The position numbers and the translations under genes are program-made. 10,593 bases of DNA, taken from positions 1 through 10,593 of the forward strand of contig JANNKX010000088.1 of NCBI GenBank assembly GCA_031396505.1. The letters run 5' to 3'. Positions 1 to 7,157 of the stretch are shown in pieces. Within the stretch, counting starts at the first letter, position 1; each line of letters begins with the position of its first letter. The DNA is from JAAFHS01 sp031396505. Its GTDB lineage: Bacteria > Pseudomonadota > Alphaproteobacteria > Rhodobacterales > Rhodobacteraceae. The notes under the pieces were generated by a model. It had not been told where the DNA came from. It saw nothing but the letters and a program-made list of their open reading frames with translations, and made no database searches.

Positions 1-425
1 TTGATCTCATCCAGCAGCACCAGCCGGATGGACGGATCCCGGATCAGCTCCTTCGCCTTTTCCCACCCCGCCTGTGCCGCCGCGATATCGCGCGTCTTGT
101 CCTGCGTTTCCCAGGTAAAGCCTTCACCCATCGCGTGAAACTGGCACATATCGGCAAAATTGGAGGTCAGCAGCCGCCGCTCGCCCGTATCCCAGGCCCC
201 CTTGATGAATTGCACCACAGCACAGGGCATCCCATGCGCGATGCAGCGCAGAATCATCCCAAAGCCGGAGGATGATTTCCCCTTGCCCGCCCCGGTATGC
301 ACGATGATCAGCCCCTTTTCACCCGCTTTGCCTGCCATGATCTTGTCGCGCGCAGCTTTTTTCTTCGCCATCTTGCTGGCATGGCGGGCCAGCTCGGCCT
401 CGGGTGTCGGTGTGACATCGGTCAT
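1..425 (-). CDS. cobO: Cob(I)yrinic acid a,c-diamide adenosyltransferase CobO (C-terminus beyond left edge)
   Basis: CobO transfers the 5'-deoxyadenosyl group of ATP to the cobalt of reduced cob(I)yrinic acid a,c-diamide in the cytoplasm, after cobalt insertion. The visible 141 residues begin MTDVTPTPEAELARHASKMA, followed by a lysine-rich helix (about 19-33) typical of CobO/BtuR proteins. The ATP-binding P-loop GAGKGKSS is at 45-52, the conserved VQFIKGAW stretch at 70-77 and a Walker-B-like LVLLDE at 135-140. The family is usually about 200 residues, so roughly 60 C-terminal residues lie outside the window. The start is the ATG at 425-423; only a weak AAGGA (442-438) lies about 12 nt upstream. 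The gene diverges from the riboswitch-led operon, so it is transcribed away from the riboswitch and should have its own promoter. Family assignment is firm; the choice of start is likely but not certain. Confidence 0.95.
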   Translation of the reverse strand, partial: MTDVTPTPEAELARHASKMAKKKAARDKIMAGKAGEKGLIIVHTGAGKGKSSSGFGMILRCIAHGMPCAVVQFIKGAWDTGERRLLTSNFADMCQFHAMGEGFTWETQDKTRDIAAAQAGWEKAKELIRDPSIRLVLLDEI

Positions 426-440
426 GGTCGGTTGGTGTCC

Positions 441-475
441 TTGACAAGCAGGGGTGTCATGCATCAGGTGATAGA
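441..475 (+). promoter_or_regulatory. Candidate sigma-70-type promoter for the cob operon
   Basis: A perfect -35 hexamer TTGACA lies at 441-446, about 35-40 nt before the riboswitch begins, which is where a promoter for a riboswitch leader is expected. No good -10 box stands at the usual 16-18 nt spacing. GTGATAGA at 468-475 is the only AT-richer candidate, and its spacing of 21 nt or more is poor. Alphaproteobacterial promoters often have degenerate -10 boxes. The -35 match is seen; promoter function is inferred. Confidence 0.4.
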
Positions 476-477
476 GT

Positions 478-657
478 GTTGGTTCCTGTTTATGACAGGC
501 GAAGAGGGAATGCGACAGGGGCTGCAACGCCCCAAAGCGCAGCCGCCCCCGCGACCGTGACCGGAAAGGTCCCTGATGCCACTGCGCGCCTGCGTGGGAA
601 GGCAAGGGACCGTCGGGGGAAACCCCGGAATCCGCAAGCCGGGAGACCTGCCAGCAC
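478..657 (+). promoter_or_regulatory. Cobalamin (AdoCbl) riboswitch
   Basis: The conserved elements of the cobalamin riboswitch occur in order on the plus strand. They are a 5' GGTTCC (481-486), GAGGGAA (504-510), the core GCAGCCGCCCCCGCGACCG (539-557), GATGCCACTG (575-584), GTGGGAAGGC (594-603), and the B12 box GCAAGCCGGGAGACCTGCC (634-652). The B12 box and the GCCACTG and GGGAAGG motifs are diagnostic. The element lies between the divergent cobO and the DUF1636-cobW-cobN operon and reads toward the latter, so bound cobalamin should lower expression of the rightward genes. The exact 5' and 3' limits are approximate because the P1 pairing was judged by eye. Confidence 0.93.
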
Positions 658-696
658 ATGTGACGAAACCGGCGGACGGGGTGTTCCGCGACCGGC

Positions 697-720
697 AGAT
701 GGATGCGTGCGCATCCGTCT
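697..720 (+). promoter_or_regulatory. Strong hairpin between riboswitch and first gene (possible expression platform)
   Basis: The segment AGATGGATGC (697-706) pairs with GCATCCGTCT (711-720) over 10 bp, with one T-G wobble, around the loop GTGC. It lies about 45 nt after the B12 box and 37 nt before the first start codon. A weaker 5-bp stem, GCGGA (672-676) with TCCGC (685-689), precedes it. No run of T follows the hairpin, so it does not look like a standard intrinsic terminator. A role in the riboswitch switch, in RNA stability or in Rho-related control is inference. Confidence 0.45.
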
Positions 721-757
721 TCGGCCATACCCCGCCACCATACCCAAGGACCGGCGC

Positions 758-1132
758 ATGCCCGCCACGCTTTATGTCTGCACCACCTGCAAGATGGGCG
801 AACCCGTGCCCGAAGGCATGCCTGCCCCGGGTGCCGCGCTGCATGCTGCATTGCTGGCCACCGGTGCGCCGCAGGACGTGCGCATTATCGGCGTTGAATG
901 CCTGTCGGCTTGCAACACCGGTTGTGCAGTATCGCTGGCGATGCAGGGGGCGTGGTCCTATGTCTATGGTCGGCTGACACCCGCCGATGCGCCCGATATT
1001 CTGGACGGTGCCGCCAGATACGCGGCCACCACCGATGGCATCGTTCCGTGGCGCGACCGCCCCGTCATCTTCCGCAAACAAAGTATTGCCCGTATCCCGC
1101 CCCCAATCCCCCACGATGAGGCTGCCGAATGA
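758..1132 (+). CDS. DUF1636 family cysteine-rich (thioredoxin-fold ferredoxin-like) protein
   Basis: This is a 124-residue soluble protein of the DUF1636 family, commonly found beside cobW in B12 loci; its biochemical role is not established. The visible cysteines are C8-x2-C11 near the N-terminus and C48-x3-C52-x3-C56 in the ECLSACNTGCA segment. The spacing is reminiscent of thioredoxin-like [2Fe-2S] ferredoxins, so metal or Fe-S binding is plausible. The start at ATG 758 is supported by AAGGA at 746-750 (7 nt spacing) and by the family-like start MPATLYVCTTCKMGE. The same frame is open back to an ATG at 476, but that extension would translate the riboswitch. The stop overlaps the cobW start (ATGA, 1129-1132). 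As first gene after the riboswitch it is probably B12-repressed and may act with CobW in cobalt handling; that role is inferred. Confidence 0.85.
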   Translation: MPATLYVCTTCKMGEPVPEGMPAPGAALHAALLATGAPQDVRIIGVECLSACNTGCAVSLAMQGAWSYVYGRLTPADAPDILDGAARYAATTDGIVPWRDRPVIFRKQSIARIPPPIPHDEAAE

Positions 1133-2163
1133 ATGCGTTGAACAAAATCCCCGTCACCGTGATTACCGGCTTTCTGGGCGCGGGAAAAACGACCCTGATC
1201 CGGCATCTGATGGCCAATCCGCAGGGCAAACGGCTGGCAATCCTTGTCAATGAATTCGGCACCGTGGGCGTGGATGGCGACATCCTGAAATCCTGCGCCG
1301 ACGACAATTGCCCGGTGGAAAACATTGTCGAGCTGGCCAATGGCTGCATCTGCTGCACGGTCGCTGACGATTTCATTCCGACGATCGAGGCGCTGATGGC
1401 GCTGCCCACGCGACCTGATCACATCATCATCGAAACCTCGGGGCTGGCGCTGCCCAAACCCCTGCTCAAGGCCTTCGACTGGCCTGCGATCCGGTCGCGT
1501 ATCACCGTTGACGGCGTGATTGCGCTAGCGGACGCCGAGGCGGTGGCGGCGGGCCGCTTTGCGCCCGATGTGGCGGCAGTGGACGCGCAGCGCGCGGCAG
1601 ACCCGTCGATTGACCATGAAACACCGCTGTCCGAGGTATTCGAGGATCAAATCCTCTGCGCCGACCTGATCCTTTTGTCCAAGGCCGATCTGGCCGGGGA
1701 TGCGGGTCTTGCCACCGCGCGCAGCGTCATCGCGGCGGAAATGACGCGCCCCGTGCCGATGCTCGCGATGACTGACGGCGTGGTCGATCCGCGCGTGATC
1801 CTTGGCCTGCATGCCGCCGCCGAAGATGACCTTGCCGCGCGCCCGTCGCATCATGACGGGGAAGATGACCATGAACATGACGATTTCAATTCCGTCGTGA
1901 TCGGCCTGCCCGAAATTACCGATCCTGATGCGCTGACCGCGGCCATCATGCGGCTGGCAACCGAACAGAAAATCCTGCGCGTCAAAGGGCATGTGGCCGT
2001 TGCAGGCAAACCTATGCGCCTGCTGGTGCAGGCCGTGGGCGCGCGCGTGCGCAGCCAGTACGACCGCCCATGGGGGAGCGCGCCGCGCCTGTCGCAACTG
2101 GTTGTCATCGCCGAACATGCCGATATCGACTTGGATGCAATCCGCCGTGTGCTGGGGGTCTGA
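1129..2163 (+). CDS. cobW: GTP-dependent cobalt chaperone CobW
   Basis: CobW is a COG0523 P-loop GTPase. The Rhodobacter capsulatus protein binds Co(II) with GTP-Mg and is thought to supply cobalt to the CobNST chelatase. The 344-residue product has Walker A GFLGAGKTT at 14-22, the metal-binding GCICC at 72-76, ETSG at 102-105 and the guanine-specificity motif SKAD at 184-187. A His/Asp-rich stretch around 241-252 (HHDGEDDHEHDD) is typical of metal-handling COG0523 members, and a CobW C-terminal domain follows. GAGG at 1118-1121 is a good ribosome binding site 7 nt before the ATG, which overlaps the DUF1636 stop (ATGA). Only 3 bp separate it from cobN. Its place between DUF1636 and cobN under a cobalamin riboswitch makes cobalt, not zinc, the likely cargo. 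Confidence 0.95.
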   Translation: MNALNKIPVTVITGFLGAGKTTLIRHLMANPQGKRLAILVNEFGTVGVDGDILKSCADDNCPVENIVELANGCICCTVADDFIPTIEALMALPTRPDHIIIETSGLALPKPLLKAFDWPAIRSRITVDGVIALADAEAVAAGRFAPDVAAVDAQRAADPSIDHETPLSEVFEDQILCADLILLSKADLAGDAGLATARSVIAAEMTRPVPMLAMTDGVVDPRVILGLHAAAEDDLAARPSHHDGEDDHEHDDFNSVVIGLPEITDPDALTAAIMRLATEQKILRVKGHVAVAGKPMRLLVQAVGARVRSQYDRPWGSAPRLSQLVVIAEHADIDLDAIRRVLGV

Positions 2164-2166
2164 CCC

Positions 2167-5100
2167 ATGCATGTCGTCTTTCGTGAAAGCCATGGGCTGG
2201 AGGAAACGGAAACACCATTCGATCTGGGGCAGGACCCGGCCGAAGTGGTGGTGCTGTCGTTTTCCGACAGTGACCTTGGTGCTTTTGCCGCAGGCTGGCA
2301 GCGCGGGCGGGCAAGCTTGCCTGCGGTCCGGCTGGGCAATCTGATCGCGCTGAAGCACCCTTTGTCGGTCGATACCTATGTCGAAAAGACCCTGCATGGC
2401 GCAAAGGCCATCCTCGTCCGCCTGATCGGCGGCGAGGCGTATTGGCCTTATGGCCTTGCCACGCTGCAGGATCTTGCGCGCCGCCGGGGCATTGCCCTTG
2501 CGATCCTGCCCGCCGATGGCCGCCCCGATGCGCGCCTTGATGCGTTGTCGACGCTGCCTGTGTCCACGCTGCGCCGATTGCAAGCGCTGTGTGATGCCGG
2601 GGGGGCGGTGGCCGCACAGGCCGCATTGGCGCAATTGGCGCTTGCGGCGGGCCTTTATGCAGGGCCGGTAGCAGGCGACAAGACCGTACCCGACATGGGG
2701 TTTTATGACCCTGATATGGGTGTCATCGCGGCACCGCCCACAGGCGATAACGCCGTATTGGTGACGTTTTACCGATCTTACCTGACAGCCGCCGATACCG
2801 CACCCGTTGATGCGTTGATCGCGGCCTTGCAACGGGGGGGCTTCACCGCCTACGGCGCTTTTGCCCCCAGCCTCAAGGCCCCCGGTGTGGGATCGTGGCT
2901 TGCATCCCACATCGCAGCACATCCGCCTGCCGCCATCATCAACGCCACGGCGTTTTCGGCGCAAGACGCCACGGGCACAACCCCCTTTGACGGCGCGGAT
3001 TGCCCTGCGTTTCAGGTGGCGCTGTCCACCGCACGCAGGCGCGACTGGGCTGCATCCGACCGGGGCCTGTCGCCCGCCGATCTGGCGATGCATGTCGTGC
3101 TGCCCGAAGTTGACGGACGCCTGTTTGCGGGCCTTGTCAGTTTCAAATCGCCCGGAAAGCGCGACCCCGACTTGCAGTTTTCGCGCTTTGCCCACCGCGC
3201 TGACGCCGCCCGGATTGAGGCCGTCGTTGCCCGTGTGACCGCGTGGCACCACCTTGCCACGACGCCCGCCGCATCCCGTGACATTGCCCTGATCCTGTCC
3301 ACCTATCCCGGTCGCAGCCATCAGATGGCCCATGCCGTGGGTCTTGATGCCATTGCCTCGACAACCACCCTGCTGTCAGACCTTGCTGCCGCAGGATACG
3401 ATACGCCGCCCGGCCCGTCCCTGCCTGACACCTTGTCAAAACAGTCACTGACATGGCCGGTTTCGGCTTATCTCGCTGCCCTCGCAACCTTGCCGCAAGC
3501 CCTGCAAGACGCCGTGCATGCATGGGGCGCACCCGAAGATGACCCCGCCTGCCGGGACGGCGTGTTTCATTTTGCCGCCACCCGTCAGGGCCGTGCCCTG
3601 ATCGCGCTGCAGCCTGAACGCGGCGATGTGCAGACCCGCGACGGCGATTATCATGATCTGGCGCGCACCCCGCGCCATGCCTATGTCGCCTTCTACCTTT
3701 GGCTGCAGTCACAAAACCCGCATGCTTTGATCCACATGGGCGCGCATGGCACGCTCGAATGGCTGCCCGGTAAATCAGTTGCGCTGTCCGATTCCTGCTG
3801 GCCCGAGGCCCTGATTGGCCCGACGCCCGTCATCTACCCTTTCATCGTCAATGATCCGGGCGAGGCCGCACAAGCCAAACGCCGCATCGGGGCGCTGACG
3901 CTGGGCCATTTGCCCCCGCCCATGGTCGCCTCATACCTGCCAGCGGCCTTGAATACCCTCGAACGGCTGCTCGATGAATATTCCACCGCCGATGGCCTTG
4001 ACCCCGCCCGTCGTAACCGCCTGATCGCATCGATCAAAGACGAGGCGCAGGCATCTGGCGTTGCCGCCGACCTTGGCCTGCCGCCCGACGCAACCCCCGC
4101 CGAGGCGATCACCCGGATTGACCGGTTCGTCTGCGATATCAAGGAAAGCCAGTTTGGGCATGGTTTGCATGTCTTGGGTCACGGCAAAGGCGAACGCGAA
4201 GGCATGCTCGCCGGGCTGTCAGGCCGCCGTGTCGCGCCCGGCCCTGCCGGGTCACCTTACCGCGGGCGCAGTGACGTTCTGCCGACCGGGCGCAACCTCT
4301 ATTCCGTCGACCCCCGCGCCGTGCCCTCGCGCAACGCGCATGCCCAAGGCATAAAACTGGCCGAAGAACTGATCCGCCGCCATCTGCAAGACCACGGCGA
4401 CTATCCGCGCGGGTTGGTGGTGGACCTTTGGGGGTCGGCCACGATGCGCACGGCGGGCGAGGAATTCGGCATGGCGCTGCATCTGGCGGGCATGGCACCC
4501 AAATGGGACGATGGTTCCGCCCGCGTGTCGGGGTTCGAAATCGTGCCGCTGGCATTGCTGGGACGCCCGCGCATTGACGTGACTTTGCGCGTCTCAGGCC
4601 TGTTTCGTGACATTTTTCCGGGGTTGGCGCAGTTGTTCGAGGCCGGAGCCGCAGCACTGGCCGCGCGCCACGAGACGCCCGAGGATAATCCCTATGTGGC
4701 AATGGCCCCCCGCGTGTTCGGCCCGAAGCCCGGCCAATACGGCCTTGGCATGGGCACTGCCGCCGACACGTTCACCGATCAGGCGCGTGCCGATGCGGGC
4801 GAGGCGTGGTTGCAATCGTCCAGTTGGGCCATTGGTCTCGACGGTCAATCAACCGAAAACCGCGCGGGGCTGGAGGCGCGGGTGCTTGCCGCCGACAGCT
4901 TTGTGCACCCGCAAGACCTGCCGGAAACCGATGTGCTGATGGCTGCTGATTATGCCGCCCACGAGGCAGGCTTCGCTGCCGCCGTTGCCCGCCTTGGCGG
5001 GCAGGCGCCCACGCTGTACCATCTGGATGCCACCCGCCCCGATGATCCCCGCGCCCGGACCCTAACCGAGGAGATCGCCCGCGTGGTGCGCGCGCGCGCT

Positions 5101-5397
5101 GCCAATCCCGCTTGGGCGACAGGCATGATGCGCCACGGCTATCGCGGGGCCGCCGAAATCGCCGCCACGCTGGATCATATGGCCGCCTTCGCGCATCTGG
5201 CACAGGTGGTGCCGCCGCATCTGTTTGACCTTTATCACGACGCCACCCTTGGCCGCGACGACCTGCGTGATTTTCTGGCGCGCGAGAACCCCGGGGCCCT
5301 TGCCGCCATGGAAGACATCTTTCAACGTCTGCGCGATGCAGGATTATGGGTCACGCGCCGCAACTCCATTGCCGCTACGCTGGAGGCACGGGTATGA
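2167..5397 (+). CDS. cobN: Cobaltochelatase large subunit CobN
   Basis: CobN is the porphyrin-binding large subunit of the ATP-dependent CobNST complex, which inserts Co(II) into hydrogenobyrinic acid a,c-diamide. It is homologous to the ChlH/BchH subunit of magnesium chelatase. The 1076-residue product starts MHVVFRESHGLEE and has conserved family blocks: MGAHGTLEWLPGK (about 524-536), SQFGHGLHVLGHGKGEREG (661-679) and, near the C-terminus, MMRHGYRGAAEIA. It is shorter than the roughly 1250-1275 residues of Pseudomonas-type CobN, but both termini look intact, so it is read as a compact version rather than a broken gene. GGGGG at 2154-2158 sits 8 nt before the ATG. The stop overlaps cobG by ATGA at 5394-5397. 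The AAA+ partners CobS and CobT are not encoded in this window. Confidence 0.96.
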   Translation: MHVVFRESHGLEETETPFDLGQDPAEVVVLSFSDSDLGAFAAGWQRGRASLPAVRLGNLIALKHPLSVDTYVEKTLHGAKAILVRLIGGEAYWPYGLATLQDLARRRGIALAILPADGRPDARLDALSTLPVSTLRRLQALCDAGGAVAAQAALAQLALAAGLYAGPVAGDKTVPDMGFYDPDMGVIAAPPTGDNAVLVTFYRSYLTAADTAPVDALIAALQRGGFTAYGAFAPSLKAPGVGSWLASHIAAHPPAAIINATAFSAQDATGTTPFDGADCPAFQVALSTARRRDWAASDRGLSPADLAMHVVLPEVDGRLFAGLVSFKSPGKRDPDLQFSRFAHRADAARIEAVVARVTAWHHLATTPAASRDIALILSTYPGRSHQMAHAVGLDAIASTTTLLSDLAAAGYDTPPGPSLPDTLSKQSLTWPVSAYLAALATLPQALQDAVHAWGAPEDDPACRDGVFHFAATRQGRALIALQPERGDVQTRDGDYHDLARTPRHAYVAFYLWLQSQNPHALIHMGAHGTLEWLPGKSVALSDSCWPEALIGPTPVIYPFIVNDPGEAAQAKRRIGALTLGHLPPPMVASYLPAALNTLERLLDEYSTADGLDPARRNRLIASIKDEAQASGVAADLGLPPDATPAEAITRIDRFVCDIKESQFGHGLHVLGHGKGEREGMLAGLSGRRVAPGPAGSPYRGRSDVLPTGRNLYSVDPRAVPSRNAHAQGIKLAEELIRRHLQDHGDYPRGLVVDLWGSATMRTAGEEFGMALHLAGMAPKWDDGSARVSGFEIVPLALLGRPRIDVTLRVSGLFRDIFPGLAQLFEAGAAALAARHETPEDNPYVAMAPRVFGPKPGQYGLGMGTAADTFTDQARADAGEAWLQSSSWAIGLDGQSTENRAGLEARVLAADSFVHPQDLPETDVLMAADYAAHEAGFAAAVARLGGQAPTLYHLDATRPDDPRARTLTEEIARVVRARAANPAWATGMMRHGYRGAAEIAATLDHMAAFAHLAQVVPPHLFDLYHDATLGRDDLRDFLARENPGALAAMEDIFQRLRDAGLWVTRRNSIAATLEARV

Positions 5398-6542
5398 CCG
5401 CGCCGCTGGTGAAAGGGTGGTGCCCCGGTGCGCTGCGCCCGATGCAATCGGGTGATGGCTTGCTCGTCCGCATCCGCCCCCCTGGCGGAATGCTGGCGCC
5501 TGCACAGGCTGCAGGCATCGCGAAGGCATCGCTGGCCCATGGCAATGGCATCCTGGATCTGTCCTCCCGCGCCAACCTGCAACTGCGTGGCGTGCGGCCC
5601 GATGCACATCCCGCGTTGATCAACGACCTGTCGTCTTTCGGCCTGATTGACGCTGATATCGTCACGGAACAGGCCAGAAACGTCACTGTCACGCCATTTT
5701 GGGCATTGGGTGACGATACGCAGACGATCGCCACCCACTTGGCCACGCTACTCCGCGACGCGCCCGCATTTCCCGGCAAGTTCGGCTTTTCCGTGGACAC
5801 CGGTCCGCAGCCCGTTCTGGGCACAACCGCCGCCGATATCCGGATCGAGCGTGATGCGACGGGCGCATTGATCCTGCGACCCGACGGGCATGGTCTTGGC
5901 CAACCTGTGACGGCGTGGAATGCAGCAAAAGCGGCTCTGACATTGCTGAAATGGTTCCTTGATACGGGTGGTGCCGTGGATGGGCGCGGACGTATGGCCG
6001 CCCATCTGGCGCGTGCCACCCTGCCCGATGGCTATGTCACGCCGCCCGCCGCAGCCCTGCCGGAACCGCTGCCCGGCCTTTGCGCGCAAGGCGTGCTTGT
6101 GGCCTTGGCCTTTGGGCAGATGCGGGCCGAAACGCTGGCAGACCTTGCCGCGCGGGGCCACGATCTGCGCCTGACACCGTGGCGCATGATCCTGATTGCA
6201 GGCGCACAAATTGCCCCCGACCTTCCCGCGTTGATCATCACGCCCGATGATCCCCTGCTGCGCGTCACCGCCTGCACCGGGGCACCCGGCTGTACCCAGG
6301 CTTTTGGTCCCACCCGCCCACTTGCCAGTGCCCTTGCCCCGCATGTCACCCACCACCTGCATATCTCTGGCTGCACCAAGGGTTGCGCCCACCCCCGCGC
6401 CGCTGCCACAACGCTGGTCGCCACCCCGCGCGGCTATAACCTGATCCGGGCCGGGACCGCGTCAGATGCCCCGCATCTGACCGACCTGCCGCCCCACTTG
6501 ATTGCCGATGCCCTGAAAGACCCCCATGCCCCACATCTATGA
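5394..6542 (+). CDS. cobG: Precorrin-3B synthase CobG
   Basis: CobG is an Fe-S monooxygenase of the nitrite/sulfite reductase superfamily that converts precorrin-3A to precorrin-3B, the O2-dependent step preparing ring contraction by CobJ. The 382-residue product begins MTAPLVKGWCPGALRPMQSG and carries the C-terminal [4Fe-4S] cysteine signature: C294-x5-C300 (CTGAPGC) and C327-x3-C331 (CTKGC). The frame is open 16 codons further upstream, but ATG 5394 is preferred: GGAGG at 5382-5386 lies 7 nt upstream and the start overlaps the cobN stop as ATGA. The 3' end overlaps cobH by 17 bp. CobG, rather than the CobZ type used by R. capsulatus, indicates an oxygen-dependent route in an organism that makes B12 aerobically. 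Confidence 0.93.
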   Translation: MTAPLVKGWCPGALRPMQSGDGLLVRIRPPGGMLAPAQAAGIAKASLAHGNGILDLSSRANLQLRGVRPDAHPALINDLSSFGLIDADIVTEQARNVTVTPFWALGDDTQTIATHLATLLRDAPAFPGKFGFSVDTGPQPVLGTTAADIRIERDATGALILRPDGHGLGQPVTAWNAAKAALTLLKWFLDTGGAVDGRGRMAAHLARATLPDGYVTPPAAALPEPLPGLCAQGVLVALAFGQMRAETLADLAARGHDLRLTPWRMILIAGAQIAPDLPALIITPDDPLLRVTACTGAPGCTQAFGPTRPLASALAPHVTHHLHISGCTKGCAHPRAAATTLVATPRGYNLIRAGTASDAPHLTDLPPHLIADALKDPHAPHL

Positions 6543-7155
6543 AACCGATGGTGCCGCGATCTACGTCCAGTCCTTCGCCATGATCCGGGCCGAGGCCGTC
6601 CTTGCGCGCTTTACCCCTGAGGAGGAAATCGTTGCTGTCCGCATGATCCATGCCGCAGGGATGGTCGACCTTGCGCCGCATATCCGCTTCAGCCCCGGCA
6701 TGGCCATCGCCGCGCGCGCCGCACTGGAGGCCGGGGCACCGATCCTGTGCGATGTCCGCATGGTCAGCGAAGGCATTACCCGCAAACGCCTGCCGGCAGA
6801 CAATGCCGTGATCTGCACCCTGCAAGACCCCGTCGTGCCGGCCCTTGCGGCAAAGATGAATACCACCCGCTCTGCCGCTGCCGTTGAACTCTGGCGGCCG
6901 TATTTGCAGGGCGCCATTGTCGCCATCGGCAATGCGCCCACGGCGCTGTTTCACCTGCTGAACATGCTGGAAGATCCCGCCTGCCCGCGCCCGGCCGCCA
7001 TCATCGGCTGCCCTGTCGGTTTCGTCGGTGCCGCTGAATCCAAGGACGCGCTGATGGCAGCGCCCCCGGTTCCAAGCCTGATCGTGCAGGGCCGCCTTGG
7101 AGGCAGTGCGATCACCGTTGCCGCCATCAACGCGCTTGCCAGCCGGAAGGAATGA
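6526..7155 (+). CDS. cobH: Precorrin-8X methylmutase CobH
   Basis: CobH catalyses the 1,5-sigmatropic shift of the C11 methyl to C12, turning precorrin-8X into hydrogenobyrinic acid. The 209-residue length is normal for the family. The segment RMIHAAGMVD contains H42, which matches the catalytic histidine (His43 in the Pseudomonas denitrificans enzyme). Further conserved segments are CDVRMVSEG (about 75-83), AIGNAPTALF (about 132-141) and GCPVGFVGAAESK (about 164-176). The start at ATG 6526 lies inside the end of cobG (17 bp overlap) and has only a weak purine stretch (GAAAGA) upstream, so initiation probably depends on translational coupling with cobG. Its stop lies 2 bp before the preferred cobI start. 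Confidence 0.95.
   Translation: MPHIYETDGAAIYVQSFAMIRAEAVLARFTPEEEIVAVRMIHAAGMVDLAPHIRFSPGMAIAARAALEAGAPILCDVRMVSEGITRKRLPADNAVICTLQDPVVPALAAKMNTTRSAAAVELWRPYLQGAIVAIGNAPTALFHLLNMLEDPACPRPAAIIGCPVGFVGAAESKDALMAAPPVPSLIVQGRLGGSAITVAAINALASRKE
7145..7151 (+). promoter_or_regulatory. Ribosome binding site deciding the cobI start
   Basis: GGAAGGA directly abuts the ATG at 7152 (no spacing) but lies 6 nt before the ATG at 7158. This favours 7158 as the cobI start although 7152 would give the familiar ATGA overlap with cobH. Confidence 0.6.
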
Positions 7156-7157
7156 CC

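Noticed and set aside
697..720. Intrinsic terminator of the riboswitch
   Set aside because: The stem is strong, but it is followed by CGGCC-type sequence and not by a T run, so it was annotated as a hairpin only.
476..757. N-terminal extension of the DUF1636 gene to an ATG at 476
   Set aside because: The extension would translate the cobalamin riboswitch, is unlike the family, and the ATG at 758 has a proper ribosome binding site.
464..1114. 216-codon minus-strand ORF opposite the riboswitch and DUF1636
   Set aside because: It is opposite the riboswitch and the DUF1636 gene, with no domain or convincing start signal.
1525..3333. 602-codon open frame on the minus strand
   Set aside because: It is antisense to cobW and cobN, has no recognisable domain, and is low in hydrophobic cores and rich in Arg/Gly/Cys, as expected for a GC-rich shadow frame.
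5346..5393. cobG start at 5346
   Set aside because: The extra 16 residues overlap cobN, do not look like CobG, and the ATG at 5394 has GGAGG at 7 nt and an ATGA overlap.
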